This document shows positions 54,880-64,000 of a DNA stretch of 64,000 nt, piece after piece. Source of the stretch: Emydura subglobosa (lineage: Eukaryota > Chordata > Testudines > Chelidae); assembly GCA_007922225.1 (NCBI GenBank), contig ML680053.1, positions 16,623,877 to 16,687,876 on the forward strand, given 5' to 3'. A program made the translations under genes and the position numbers. How positions within the stretch are numbered: the first letter of the stretch is position 1; each line of letters opens with the position of its first letter. The notes below the pieces were generated by a model. That model searched no databases and was not told the origin of the DNA. It saw only the letters and a program-made list of their open reading frames with translations.

Positions 54880-55860
54880 GGACGCTGTCACGTTGTCTGG
54901 AGCGGCTCACAACCGGGAGTGTCAACCTCAGGGCAGAATGTCAAAAACCAACGCAGACACCCCACACTGGTGGTGTGTTCTATAATTAGATTTCACCAAG
55001 CCAGTAACAAATGTGAATTTCAGAAACACCATAACCATCTTTCCATGGAGACACAGACACTCTAGACTATCTTGCCATCCTGGCAAGTTGGACTTAGTGA
55101 TAAATGGTGACTTACAACAAAATTCACATAATAGTCAGGTTGCTCCCAGACCCAAGAGACCAGTCACTTATCCCAGGTCAATTTGTACCTGAAATCTCAT
55201 ACCAAAGACAACATTTGTAGCCAATCCCACACATCTACGCATCTATTAACTAGGAAAAAGAAATGAGAGAATTATTTACAAGTTAAATCAGGCAACATAC
55301 ATACACAAATGAGTTACAGTCTAAGGGTCTAAAAGGTGACTGAGATGTAGTAATCTGTCAGCACGAATGTCTTTTTAGGGCTAACACGAGTTGACCCTGG
55401 GGATCTCTGTTTTTGTTTCCTAGATCCAGCCCTGTGGAAGTCCAAACAGGAAAGAGATGAAGAATTTTCATGTCTGCTACCTTTATGTCCTTCTTCCAGA
55501 ATTGAAGCTGATGGGACCAACTTTCTGACATGTAGCACCTTCATGGGTGTAAGAGGGCCATTCACCCAGCCTTTGTGTTGTGATGTCCCACAATGGCCCA
55601 ATTGGATTCAATTGTCTTTCTTGATGGGTGGGAAACCACGCCTCCTGCCTGGGTTCACAAAGTCAGAGCAGGCATTTTTACAGTTATAAAGCAAAACTTA
55701 CATATTACCTTACAGCACGGAATACAGCCATCACGGCTAAGATTAATGTGTGCAGACACTTACAAACATTTTATAGAGTCTAACCACTAAACAGATCCTT
55801 ACAAGTCTAACACCTGTCTTGAACAATACTAACATACAGGTGAGCTGGTCTGGTTTCCAG
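54880..55860 (-). repeat. LTR-like interspersed repeat
   Basis: About 1 kb of non-coding sequence beginning with GACGCTGTCACGTTGTCTGG and CACAACCGGGAGTGTCAACC, wording that I associate with a reptilian repeat. On the minus strand a TATA box TATAAAA lies at about 55777-55770. No matching poly(A) signal was found, so the LTR reading is tentative. Confidence 0.4.
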
Positions 55861-56141
55861 CTATGAATTTGTCAGTGCTCAGCTGGCCCGTACAGCCTTG
55901 GCAAGAGCTGGTACCTGGTCTATCAGAGTCACAATGGGGCATGGTCAGTCAACAACAGAGAAATGTTTTATCCTCCACAGCTTTAAAATTCCTTTTGTGA
56001 TGTGATGTTTCAGGGGAGAGGCTTCTTTTTGAGGAAGTTGATGTGTGTGTGCTCATCCCCACCAGGAGCGCTGGCACCAGTTTATCTGCCAGTGCAGGGC
56101 ATTGGGGACGGTTTCAGAAAGGCAGCAATTGTTGATGTAAG
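55861..56141. other. no recognised feature
   Basis: Nothing recognised. Confidence 0.4.
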
Positions 56142-56144
56142 TAA

Positions 56145-56340
56145 CGCAGGGTCTACACTGACACTGCGTCGACCTGACTATATCGACTTAAGTGCTGCGC
56201 CTCTCACGAAGGTGGAGTTATTAAGTTGGTGTAGCGGGTGAGTTACGTTGGTGGGAACTGCATTTTAGTGCAGACACTTTCAGAGCTAGGGTGACCTAAG
56301 GCAGCTTACATTGACCTCACTCCGTGGTGTGGACCAGGCC
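56145..56340. mobile_element. 196-bp Harbinger-type MITE with TAA duplication
   Basis: The left end CGCAGGGTCTACACTGACAC and the right end GGTGTGGACCAGGCC are inverted repeats of the family. TAA stands on both sides (56142-56144 and 56341-56343), the expected 3-bp target duplication of PIF-Harbinger. The interior has GACCTGACTATATCGACTTA, shared in style with the coding element at 31378. Confidence 0.85.
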
Positions 56341-56349
56341 TAAATATCT

Positions 56350-56500
56350 ATGTGGACCCTGCTGCCACACGCTAAACGTTCTCTAGTATTCTCTAACCTA
56401 CTCCTGTTTCCAAGTGGGATAGATCAATGCGCACTATGGACCTTTAGTGTGTCACAGGCTAGTGCGGCATCGATTTACACCCCAGCTTGCCATGAACTAC
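56350..56500. repeat. relative of the 47404 MITE interior
   Basis: TATGTGGACCCTGCTGCCAC followed by ACGCTAA, and GTGCGGCATCGATTTACACC with CCAGCTTGCCATGAACTA, match parts of 47490-47660 in order. Termini are missing. Confidence 0.45.
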
Positions 56501-56502
56501 CG

Positions 56503-56708
56503 TATTTCCCCATGTATAAGATGCTCCCATGTATAAGATGCACCTTAATTTGGGGGCCCGAAATTTGAAAAAAAATGTTATTGAACTCAAGTTTTATTCA
56601 TCATAAATGCAAGTAAAAAAATCTACAACCACTGTATAAGACGCACCCAGTTTTTAGACCCCAAATTTTTTGAAAAAAGGTGCGTCTTATACATGGGGAA
56701 ATACAATA
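56503..56708. mobile_element. 206-bp hairpin MITE, probable TA target
   Basis: The ends CCGTATTTCCCCATGTATAA and TTATACATGGGGAAATACAA are inverted repeats, and the repeats go on through GATGC / GCGTC. Sub-terminal AAATTTTTTGAAAA and AAATTTGAAAAAAAATG words are also related. TA precedes and follows the element, which would suit a mariner-type insertion. Confidence 0.8.
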
Positions 56709-57851
56709 AGTGTTCATGTAAACAAGTTCAGAGAGAGTGAGCTGAAAACCAGGGTCATGATGGGAAACTAGCTACAACCTCAGCTCTGTGGCACCTACTG
56801 CCACTCCATGACAGAGCACTTTTCATAGAATCATAGGAGCTAAAGATGAAAAAGACCAACCTACCTGGTGACTTAGGCTACCCCAAAAGACCTCAAAGTG
56901 CCTTATAAATAGGCTTGGAAGGATTCGATTTTTATCGGTAAGTGTCAGTAAAGATCAATGTCACCAGCCACACACAAACTGATGAAAAATATTTCCATGT
57001 ATAATAATCAAAATGGTAGAGAATGGGATTTACATTTGCCACTCAGTTTACAGCTTGTGTTTCCAGTTTTATAGACGTAGGTTTTTTTTCAGCTTTTATA
57101 GCAGATTTTTTTATACAGAAGAGGCATGAAACAGGTGTCCCTTCAGGGGAATTTATGAACTAGCAGTATTTATCAATATGGATCATTCAAGGCAAAACCT
57201 CAAAGGAGAGAAGAACCAGGATGAATGAGCAGAACTGGCATGGCCAAGTAAAAACACAAACAAGGGGAATATCTTTAGAAAAAAAGGTGAGTGCACAAAT
57301 TAAAACTAGTCTACAAGTGGGTCTGTCTTAAACAACTGGAACTTATGCAGTCAGCAACCCCGGCTCTCAATGATCTTGTATGGAGATATAATATGGGGAT
57401 GTCATATTTTCACAAGGATGAACTGTTCCTGAACGATGTTTCCAGTGTGTTCGACAGCTGTATGCTTTCCTTCCAACAGCAAACATTGCATGTCAGCTTT
57501 CCCCCATTTGCATTTTTTCCCCCTTGAAGACATCTTTATTGTGCTTGCACCAAGGCTACCTCTCCACTTGGCTGATGCTTGTTGTCCCCTGTATCCCACT
57601 GATGTAAGGCTAATTTTGCAAGTCTTTCTGCTCCCAGGAAAAAACTACATTTGACAACTGAGTGCATAAATGACATAGGTTGTTGTGCTGGCTAACTGTG
57701 TGCAAAAACTGGTAGATGTGCAAATACCAGCATTTGATTGTGTAGACGCTGATTTTTAAGGCACCAGGGGTACACACACTTGTTACTGGTTCCCCCTCTG
57801 GCCCAACTATAAAAATGATATCCGAAGAAGTCAGAATATTGATTTGTCCAT
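56709..57851. other. no recognised gene
   Basis: AT-rich; short frames only. Nothing recognised apart from a TCATAGAATCATAGGAGC word at 56823, which could be a worn CR1 end on the minus strand. Confidence 0.4.
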
Positions 57852-58529
57852 TGTGATGGGGTGTGCTCCCCACACTGGTCCAACAAGAGCTGAAGTAGGC
57901 CAGGTGGGCCCAATCAGCTAATTAGGCTGCAACTAGGGGAGCTTGAGGCTGGAGGCAGCTAATTAGAGAGATGCTCACCTGCAAGGGACAGGCAGAGCTT
58001 CTACAAAAGACAGGAAATTTGATGCAGAGGAGGCAGCAAGGAGAAGTCTGCAGTCACTCCTGGGAGAAGAGAGGAGCTTTTGGGGGGCTGCAGAGATGAG
58101 TTGCCTAAAGTTAATCCCTGGGAGGAGTAAGAGAAGAGACTGGCAAACCCAGAGGAGTGAGGTGGGCCACGAGGAATGGAAGCGGCTCAGTGAAAGGCAG
58201 CAAGGTGCAGGAAATGGACCTTGGCTATTGTGTAAACGTCCCTGAGCCGGAATCTGGCATATGAGCCTGGGTTCCCCTGCCAGCCACTATGGGAGTGGTA
58301 CTGTGAAGCAGAAGACTTCCTGAGACTGCTGGAGAGCAGGAACCTTGATACACTCTCTCCTGAAGGGGAAACCCCAGTAGTGAGCTGGTGGGAGGGTTGA
58401 GTCACACAGAGAACACTGCGGCTCCTGAGAGTGAAAGAGGAGAAACTGACAGGATGTAACCGCTGGAAGGGGCATCAGCCTGGCCAGGAGATGGCGCCAT
58501 CCAGTGATGAGTAGAACAAACCTGTCACA
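57852..58529 (+). mobile_element. solo LTR-like element, 678 bp
   Basis: Begins TGTGATGGGGTGTGCTCCCC and ends ACAAACCTGTCACA, giving TG..CA termini with short inverted ends. Its final words match the element at 6311-6766. The flanking pentamers TCCAT and CCCGT do not form a clear duplication. No internal coding region. Confidence 0.55.
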
Positions 58530-58574
58530 CCCGTTATGGTTGGAACTTCTCATATGACTATGGATGATTATTAT

Positions 58575-58810
58575 CTGTTCATGTTACCTAGAGGCCCATT
58601 GTGCTAGACACTGCACCAACACATTGTGCACAACTGTTTCTGTCCTGAAAAACTTACATTTTAAGTAGACAAGACAGACCAAGGCTGGGAAGGGAAACAC
58701 AGGCACAGAAAGGTGAAGTGCCTTGTCCACGGTCACAAAGCAAGTTAGTGGTAGAGCTGGGAACTGAATACATGTCACCCAAGTCCCACTCCCAACCCTT
58801 AACTGGCTCT
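58575..58810 (+). repeat. ancient L2/L3-MIR-like repeat
   Basis: GGCCCATTGTGCTAGACACT, GAAAAACTTACATTTTAAGT, GTCCACGGTCACAAAGCAAG and TTAGTGGTAGAGCTGGGAAC occur in the same order as in the copy at 51275-51530. Confidence 0.7.
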
Positions 58811-59033
58811 CTGGGTGCCCTGCTCCCTCTGAATTTATCTGGTCAAAAGTGTCCTCAATGGGGCTGCAGCTATCATGCAAGCATCTTTGCTTCAGGAGGG
58901 ATGGATTCCTCACCACTGTGACAGAGATTGCTGCACGAACTGCCTGGAAATGCTCCATGAACCACTGCTGTAAACTATTTCTTCTAAACTTCAGTGGCAA
59001 AGAGCAATGGGTAGCTTTCTGTGACTGACTGTA

Positions 59034-59141
59034 CAGTGGTCACCATTAACAAATTCTACTTCACTTTCCCCCTGTGCTTGGAATAGCTGATAACTGTGTG
59101 ATATCTGTTAGCAAATGTTGATTTGTTAATGGCGACCACCG
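59034..59141. mobile_element. 108-bp MITE
   Basis: CAGTGGTCACCATTAACAAAT at the left and ATTTGTTAATGGCGACCACCG at the right are 21-bp inverted repeats with two mismatches. TA precedes the left end, which may hint at a mariner-type element, but the right flank does not show TA. Confidence 0.75.
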
Positions 59142-62110
59142 TTCCCAGCACTCCCTTCCTGTGGGTATGGGAAATGTTTTTTCCTCCTCTTATTCCAGGC
59201 AGATCCAGAATAAGGCCAAACTCCTCTCTGAGTGCCTCCAGGCAGCAGCTTTTATGTCTGCAAAACTAGAGGCATCAGCACAAACCAGACTGGGATAGAC
59301 CCTTTCCCTTATATGGTAAAAGAAACAGGTCTTCTGGAGATCATACTCAAAATGACAGTGAAAAATGTGAAGAGGGGGAGCTATTACTGGCTGAATGCCA
59401 GAAGCTGTTCACATGTCTTTGTTTTTGTTGATGAAAACCATACTGATCGCACGGCTGACATTCTTGCAGACCATGCATATATAAACCATGTACATCCACT
59501 CAGAACGGCACTTCTAAGTCAATTCTCCACACTGTTTCTTGCCATCTCCCTGTAGGGGTGGGTGAGAACCTCGCCGTGTTTGACAAGAACTTGATGCTGT
59601 CAGCCCATTCCCTCACTCGGCTGGCTTTCCTACCACCAGCTGGGATTCCTAAGGATTTCCTACAGTGCCATTGCGCAATGGCTTTTTCTCAGATTTACCA
59701 CTGGACCCGTGACTTCAAATGTGTGCCTCTGGTTTCTAATTCATTATCAAGTCATGATTATATATCCAAATATAATATATTAATTCCCAGGGGTGTCATT
59801 AGCAGAGGTGTGGTGCTCTGTATAGAGCTCGTTGCAAAGGTAATTCACAGTCTCAAAACTCATTCAGCCTGCCTGAAGACTCTACTTCTATGGTGTGTTT
59901 AATTCTTTTTGATGCTCTCACCGTGGTTCTGATAACAGGCTTTCCTTCCTTAGGAGGAAGCAATCCTTTTATCTTTGTGGGTATTTGGCTCTATACTCTG
60001 GCTTCAGCGGGAGGAGCAAAAGCAGGCTAAGGGTTTGCTCAAAAAATATTTCAGGCGATTAGGGCTTTCCCTGCCCTCAAAAGAGCTGGGTGTTTTGTCT
60101 GTCCTCTGGATCTTAAGGAGCGGTCTGGAGTTCAAGAACAGCTTCCCCAGAAGCCTGATGCCATGGGACTGGCTTATGCAGCATAAGAGATTTCCATGGG
60201 TCAACCTCTGTCTGCCACGCGGGGTCCATTTCTCCCCTGGGATAGCGACAGGGAGCCCTTGGGAGGCCTGTACACAGGTGGCGGCAGCAGGGAGGGAGCT
60301 GGGCCCAATGCCCCTCACTGCACCCTGTCATTGACCATGCTCTGCCCAGTGACTTCCCTCTGTGGCCTGAGAGAGACACAGGCGGAGGAAGTGGCTGACC
60401 TCTGCAATCTAGGGCAGTGGCTGCTGGTGTGGACTCTAGGACTTTGGCTGCCGTAGTCCATCTGGCATGCTTTTTCTGGCATTGCTCCCCTCCGAGAAAA
60501 GAAGGACCCCAGGGAGTTGCTTGGTGCTGGAGCCGGCTTTCCCAGTCCTGCCTGGCTCCTTTCCTCTCCAGGCAAGGGAAGTCAAGGTGACCCCTGCCTG
60601 GACTCAGCTACTGAGATGGTGTCTGCATCTTGCCCCTCAAAGCCAATTTCTCCATCCCTGGCCAGAAAGGGCTGCTGAGACAGTGCCTGAATTTTGCCCC
60701 TCAAAGCTGGTATCTCTATGCTTGCCCGAGAGAGGGATTTTTGAGGAGACCCCACTCCTGACTGGGCTTTGAGGGGGGAACTGCATTCTACCAGCAGAGA
60801 AGGCTGAACTCCGCATTGAGATATTTAGCAGGGGAGGGCAAAGTAGGAGACCCAGACCCTTGCCTTTTGCGCTGGCTTTTTTCAGCCTGTTTTCCTCCCT
60901 ACATGACTGCAGCTCACTTAGCTGCTGCAAATGCCTCAGAATGGGAAGCAGAGCCAAGGGGAAAACTCCCCAAAAGGCAAAGACAGCCCTGGCATACAGC
61001 TGGAATTTACACGTCCAGATCTTGGGCTGAAGAGCAAGTCAAAATGAGAAGTGAAATTTTGGGGTCTTCCTCACAAGGCTTCTGGCACAGATGTCTGGTG
61101 AAGCCTGCCTGCCACAGAGAAGGCAAAATAAAACTGGCCCTACTTGCAATTGATGAAGCTACGCTAGCATAAAAGTTGAGTATTGCATTAGTGAATCAGC
61201 GCCAAAGTCTATAAGAAAAGAAATGAGACGATGAACGTCTGTTTTAGTTTCTTGCTAATAAGTGCACGAAAGAAAATACACTTCTGAGTGCTATAGGAAC
61301 ATTCCAGGTAGATTGGGTTGTGTCAGTGAAAGGGGAAAGTAGTTTATTTGGATTTAAAGTTTAGTGCAGCAAAATGGCACAAAGATGTGTTTTCACTCAC
61401 AGACTGTAATCTGGGGCTCCAATGTTTAAATATTTAAACAAAGAGAACACCCACTCCCTGCTGTTCTCTTCCCATATGCATTCAACAAATTGCTTCATAT
61501 TAACAAGAGAATATGAGCCCTGATTAAGTCAGCTGGGCCCTAACTGAAAAAGTTGAATACAAAATCAAATCCATTATATATAAAGTTTCATATCTATTAC
61601 CGTTTAAAAAGTTAGATCCATTGCCAGCAACTATTAAAGGTCAACTAACTACTTCCAAAAGAAACTTTATATTTTGGTTTTACAGACTGCATTTCATGAC
61701 ACAGAGGCTCATAAATTTCCCTCTTCTCACCACTGAAAAGGTTTTTGCATTTATTAAAAAAACAAATTTAACAAAGCTCAATCAATAGCTCGGATATTTA
61801 AAACTTGCAAAATAGTCTCCAGTTATGTTTTTAAAAATTATTTCTACATTTAGAATCCCTCCAGCTAACCTAAGTTTGCAAACAAAGCTAGATCAGACCA
61901 AATTTTGTTTACTGCACAGAACACAATTTACCTGTTGCTTCTTGTGTTGCAGTAGCCACTGCTTTCTCTTTTTGGAGGGCTGAGGTATGAAGCAAACGTT
62001 TTTCTTCTGATGTTATTGCCTCACTCCTAGGCTAGTTGTCCACTAGGGAGGTCCGTTTCCACATGTTTTGCCATAAAACCACCCACAGAATCACTCAGTC
62101 TCTCCCTTCC
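59142..62110. other. no recognised gene
   Basis: Almost 3 kb. Open frames at 59232-59902 (107 and 114 codons in tandem, different frames) and 59975-60957 show no known domain, signal peptide or splice pattern that I can support. The segment 60220-60800 is GC-richer and open in several frames at once. GCTGAGACAGTGCCTGAATT..CCCCTCAAAGC at 60673 echoes GCTACTGAGATGGTGTCTGC..CCCCTCAAAGC at 60607, a weak tandem duplication of about 66 bp. Confidence 0.4.
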
Positions 62111-62119
62111 TCACTCAGG

Positions 62120-62235
62120 TTTTCTTAGGCCCTGATTCAGCAAATATCACTATTCAGGAAAGCATTTAAAAAGCATGTTTTTAAGTCTCATGAGTTCAGT
62201 AGCAAAACCTCCTATGACTTCAAGGGGGCCAGGAT
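62120..62235. repeat. dispersed repeat (CCCTGATTCAGCAA type)
   Basis: GGCCCTGATTCAGCAAATAT, AAAGCATTTAAAAAGCATG and ATGACTTCAAGGGGGCC. It shares GCATGTGCTTA-like words with 24470-24515 and 62905-62995. Confidence 0.45.
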
Positions 62236-62254
62236 TTCACACATTCCTTTTAAT

Positions 62255-62897
62255 GAAAGGATCTGAGGGTTATAGAGGATCACAAATTGAGTATGAGCCA
62301 AAAATGTGATGATGTGAAAGAATCTAACATAATTCAGAGGTGTATTAACAGGAGTGATGTAGGTAAAACATGGGAGGTAATTGTCCCATTCTACACAGCA
62401 TTGGCGAGGCCTCAGGTAGAGTACTGTGTCCAGTTTTGGGCACTGCTGTTTTAAGAAAGATGTGTACAAATTGGAGTCCAGAGAAAAGCAACAAGAATGA
62501 GAAATGCTTTTGAAAACATTACCGGGACAGGTTTAAAAAAAATGGGCCTGTTTAGTCTTGAAAAAAGCAGACTGGGGGGGCACCTGATAAGACTTCAAAT
62601 ATGTGAAGGGATGTTATAAAGAAGACGGGGATCAATTATTCTCCATGTCCACTGAAGGTAGGACAAGAAGTAATGGGCTTAATCTGCAGCCAGGGAGATT
62701 CAGGTTAGATATTAGGAAAAACTTTCTATCTATAAGAATAGTTAAGAAGTGGAACAGGTTACCAAGGGAAGTTGTGGAATCCCAGTCACTGGAGGTTTTT
62801 AAGAACACGTTAGACAAACACCTTTCAGATTCAGCTCAGGGGACTGGACTAGAAAACCACTTGAAGTCCCTTCCAGACTTAATTTTCTATGAGTCTA
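62255..62897 (+). mobile_element. CR1-type LINE, 3' portion
   Basis: CATTGGCGAGGCCTCAGGTA with GAGTACTGTGTCCAGTTTTG encodes the CR1 segment [13 protein letters not shown]. The copy ends CCAGACTTAATTTTCTATGA plus GTCTA. Wording differs from the other CR1 copies, which suggests yet another subfamily. Confidence 0.88.
62370..62875 (+). pseudogene. CR1 reverse transcriptase C-terminal remnant
   Basis: After the ARPQVEYCVQF segment a frameshift follows, then 62603-62908 encodes EDGDQLFSMSTEGRTRSNGL, FRLDIRKNFLSIRIVKKWNR and [20 protein letters not shown], the C-terminal end of CR1 ORF2. The catalytic part is missing altogether. Confidence 0.87.
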
Positions 62898-62904
62898 GAG
62901 GGAC

Positions 62905-63885
62905 TTAAGCATGTGCTTACATTCTTTGCTGAGTAGGAATGAAGGTAAGCATGTGCTTAACGGTTTTGGCTGAACTGGGACCTAAGTGCAGTTACCAAGC
63001 ATAGCAACAAAAAATAAGCCACTTGGAATGATCAGTTGCTTTGAAGGACAGACATTCAAATTCTATCACTAATTTACTGCTAAAATACACAGATTAAAAA
63101 CAACTGCTGTTCTATAGCTAATATCCCACATCATCACTGCTGTTTTAAATGGCAAAGCCAAGCCATTTATAAGCTGGTGAATGCACCTTAATGATAATGC
63201 AAATAAATCCAAGAGAAGCCACCGCATTAAAGCTACTTCCAAAATGTGGAAGTTTCACAAAGAATGCAGGCCTCCTGGTCATAGCAGTGTTGGCTTTCTG
63301 GCAACTTGTCCTATGGCAACAAAATTAAAGCAGAACCGATTTCAGCCAGTAAATCTCGGAGGTGAGCCTCTCTGCTGTGAAGAAGACAGGTCTTGAGTCT
63401 GGAGCGTGTCCAGGATCATTGGCTGATCATGGAGAATGGCTGTGTTTGATCCTCTTATTAGTCAGAAATGTTGATATTTAGGGGTTTGCTTTGCATTCAC
63501 ATGAAGGTTTGGGGGCCAGCTGTTCCTTTACGGGACTGATCCTGTGTGAGGGCTGAGCATCTCCAAGAGGTATTTAGTACCTTCAACTCTCATGAAAGTC
63601 AGTGAGCCTGATTCTCCACTAGCTGGCACCCTCCGTAACCCTCCCGTGCAAATTGCAATTAAACGCGATTCTTAATAGTAACATTTTCACACCCACTTTG
63701 CAGGGTTGCCTGTGACTGCTCCAGATGCAAGGTGATAGAGAACCAAGGATCAGTGGGATTCCAGGGCTCGGAGCACCTCTCAGGATTGCAGTAGCAAGCC
63801 CTGTATCACTAACCCTATCCACACAGGTCTACATTCACACAGATGCGTAGGCATTGTGAGGCTGAGTGCATCGACACTTAACTTT
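62905..63885. other. no gene; weak dispersed repeat pieces
   Basis: TAAGCATGTGCTTACATTCT and AAGCATGTGCTTAACGGTTT form a direct repeat at 62907-62965. CATGAAAGTCAGTGAGCCTG at 63592 belongs to the TCAATGG family. Otherwise nothing is identified. Confidence 0.4.
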
Positions 63886-63899
63886 TAGGTACGTAGAAA

Positions 63900-64000
63900 A
63901 ATCACAGGAACACCACAGCAATTCACAAAGCCGGAGTTAGGCACCTAGGCTCCCTATGCAATGAATAGGCAGAGACAGGCACCTTAGACTGTGACTCACA
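63900..64000. repeat. CCTAGG-type foldback repeat, cut by window end
   Basis: GGAGTTAGGCACCTAGGCTC and AGGCACCTTAGACTGTGACT share the GCCTAAG/CTTAGGC vocabulary of the foldback arms at 47299-47760. Confidence 0.5.

Noticed and set aside
59232..59902. Adjacent 107- and 114-codon frames as one split gene
   Set aside because: The two lie in different frames with only two bases between stop and next start; no family motif and no splice signals link them.

Overview
The window reads as vertebrate nuclear DNA, most likely from a turtle or another non-squamate reptile. The evidence is many 5'-truncated CR1 LINEs ending in octamer-like tails of the TCTATGA type, MIR/L2-like ancient repeats, hAT and PIF-Harbinger MITE families with GTCTACAC termini, and LTR-like blocks of a kind I associate with chelonian genomes. 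The turtle assignment is inference from recognised repeat families; no species can be read from the sequence. I found no exon of a host protein gene, no tRNA or rRNA gene and no CRISPR array. The open reading frames are short and mostly lie in repeats or in base-skewed DNA, as expected for an intergenic or deep intronic segment.

Layout. 0-3.2 kb: two CR1 copies with reverse-transcriptase remnants. 4.9-9.3 kb: small MITEs, LTR-like blocks and a 394-bp hAT element with a perfect 8-bp target duplication. 12.3-15.5 kb: a dense nest, with a 124-bp MITE inside a hAT, a Harbinger-type MITE inside an old L2/MIR-like repeat, and another at the heart of a foldback repeat. 17-19.6 kb: a second copy of the same hAT and a minus-strand LTR. 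21.7-24.3 kb: two CR1 copies and a Harbinger-type MITE between them. 25.6-26.4 kb: an LTR-like block. 30.3-30.8 kb: a foldback element carrying three matches to the ZNF143 promoter motif. 31.4-33.7 kb: the most gene-like locus, a decayed autonomous PIF-Harbinger transposon with a broken transposase facing a broken Myb/SANT-like partner gene, the two ending head-on with adjoining poly(A) signals. 38.2-39 kb: an LTR-like block. 43.3-45.7 kb: a hAT-like element and a CR1. 47.2-51.5 kb: foldback, Harbinger-type and SINE nests. 52.8-58.5 kb: unclassified repeats, hairpin MITEs and LTR-like blocks. 59-62.9 kb: a small MITE and a last CR1.

None of the genes appears functional. The Harbinger transposase has several frameshifts, a stop and Asn in place of its first catalytic Asp; all CR1 reverse transcriptases are truncated and broken. 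The interest lies in the insertion history (who sits in whom), in the paired Harbinger genes, and in regulatory motifs carried by repeats. All boundaries without an observed target duplication are approximate, and family names are from memory of motifs, not from a search.
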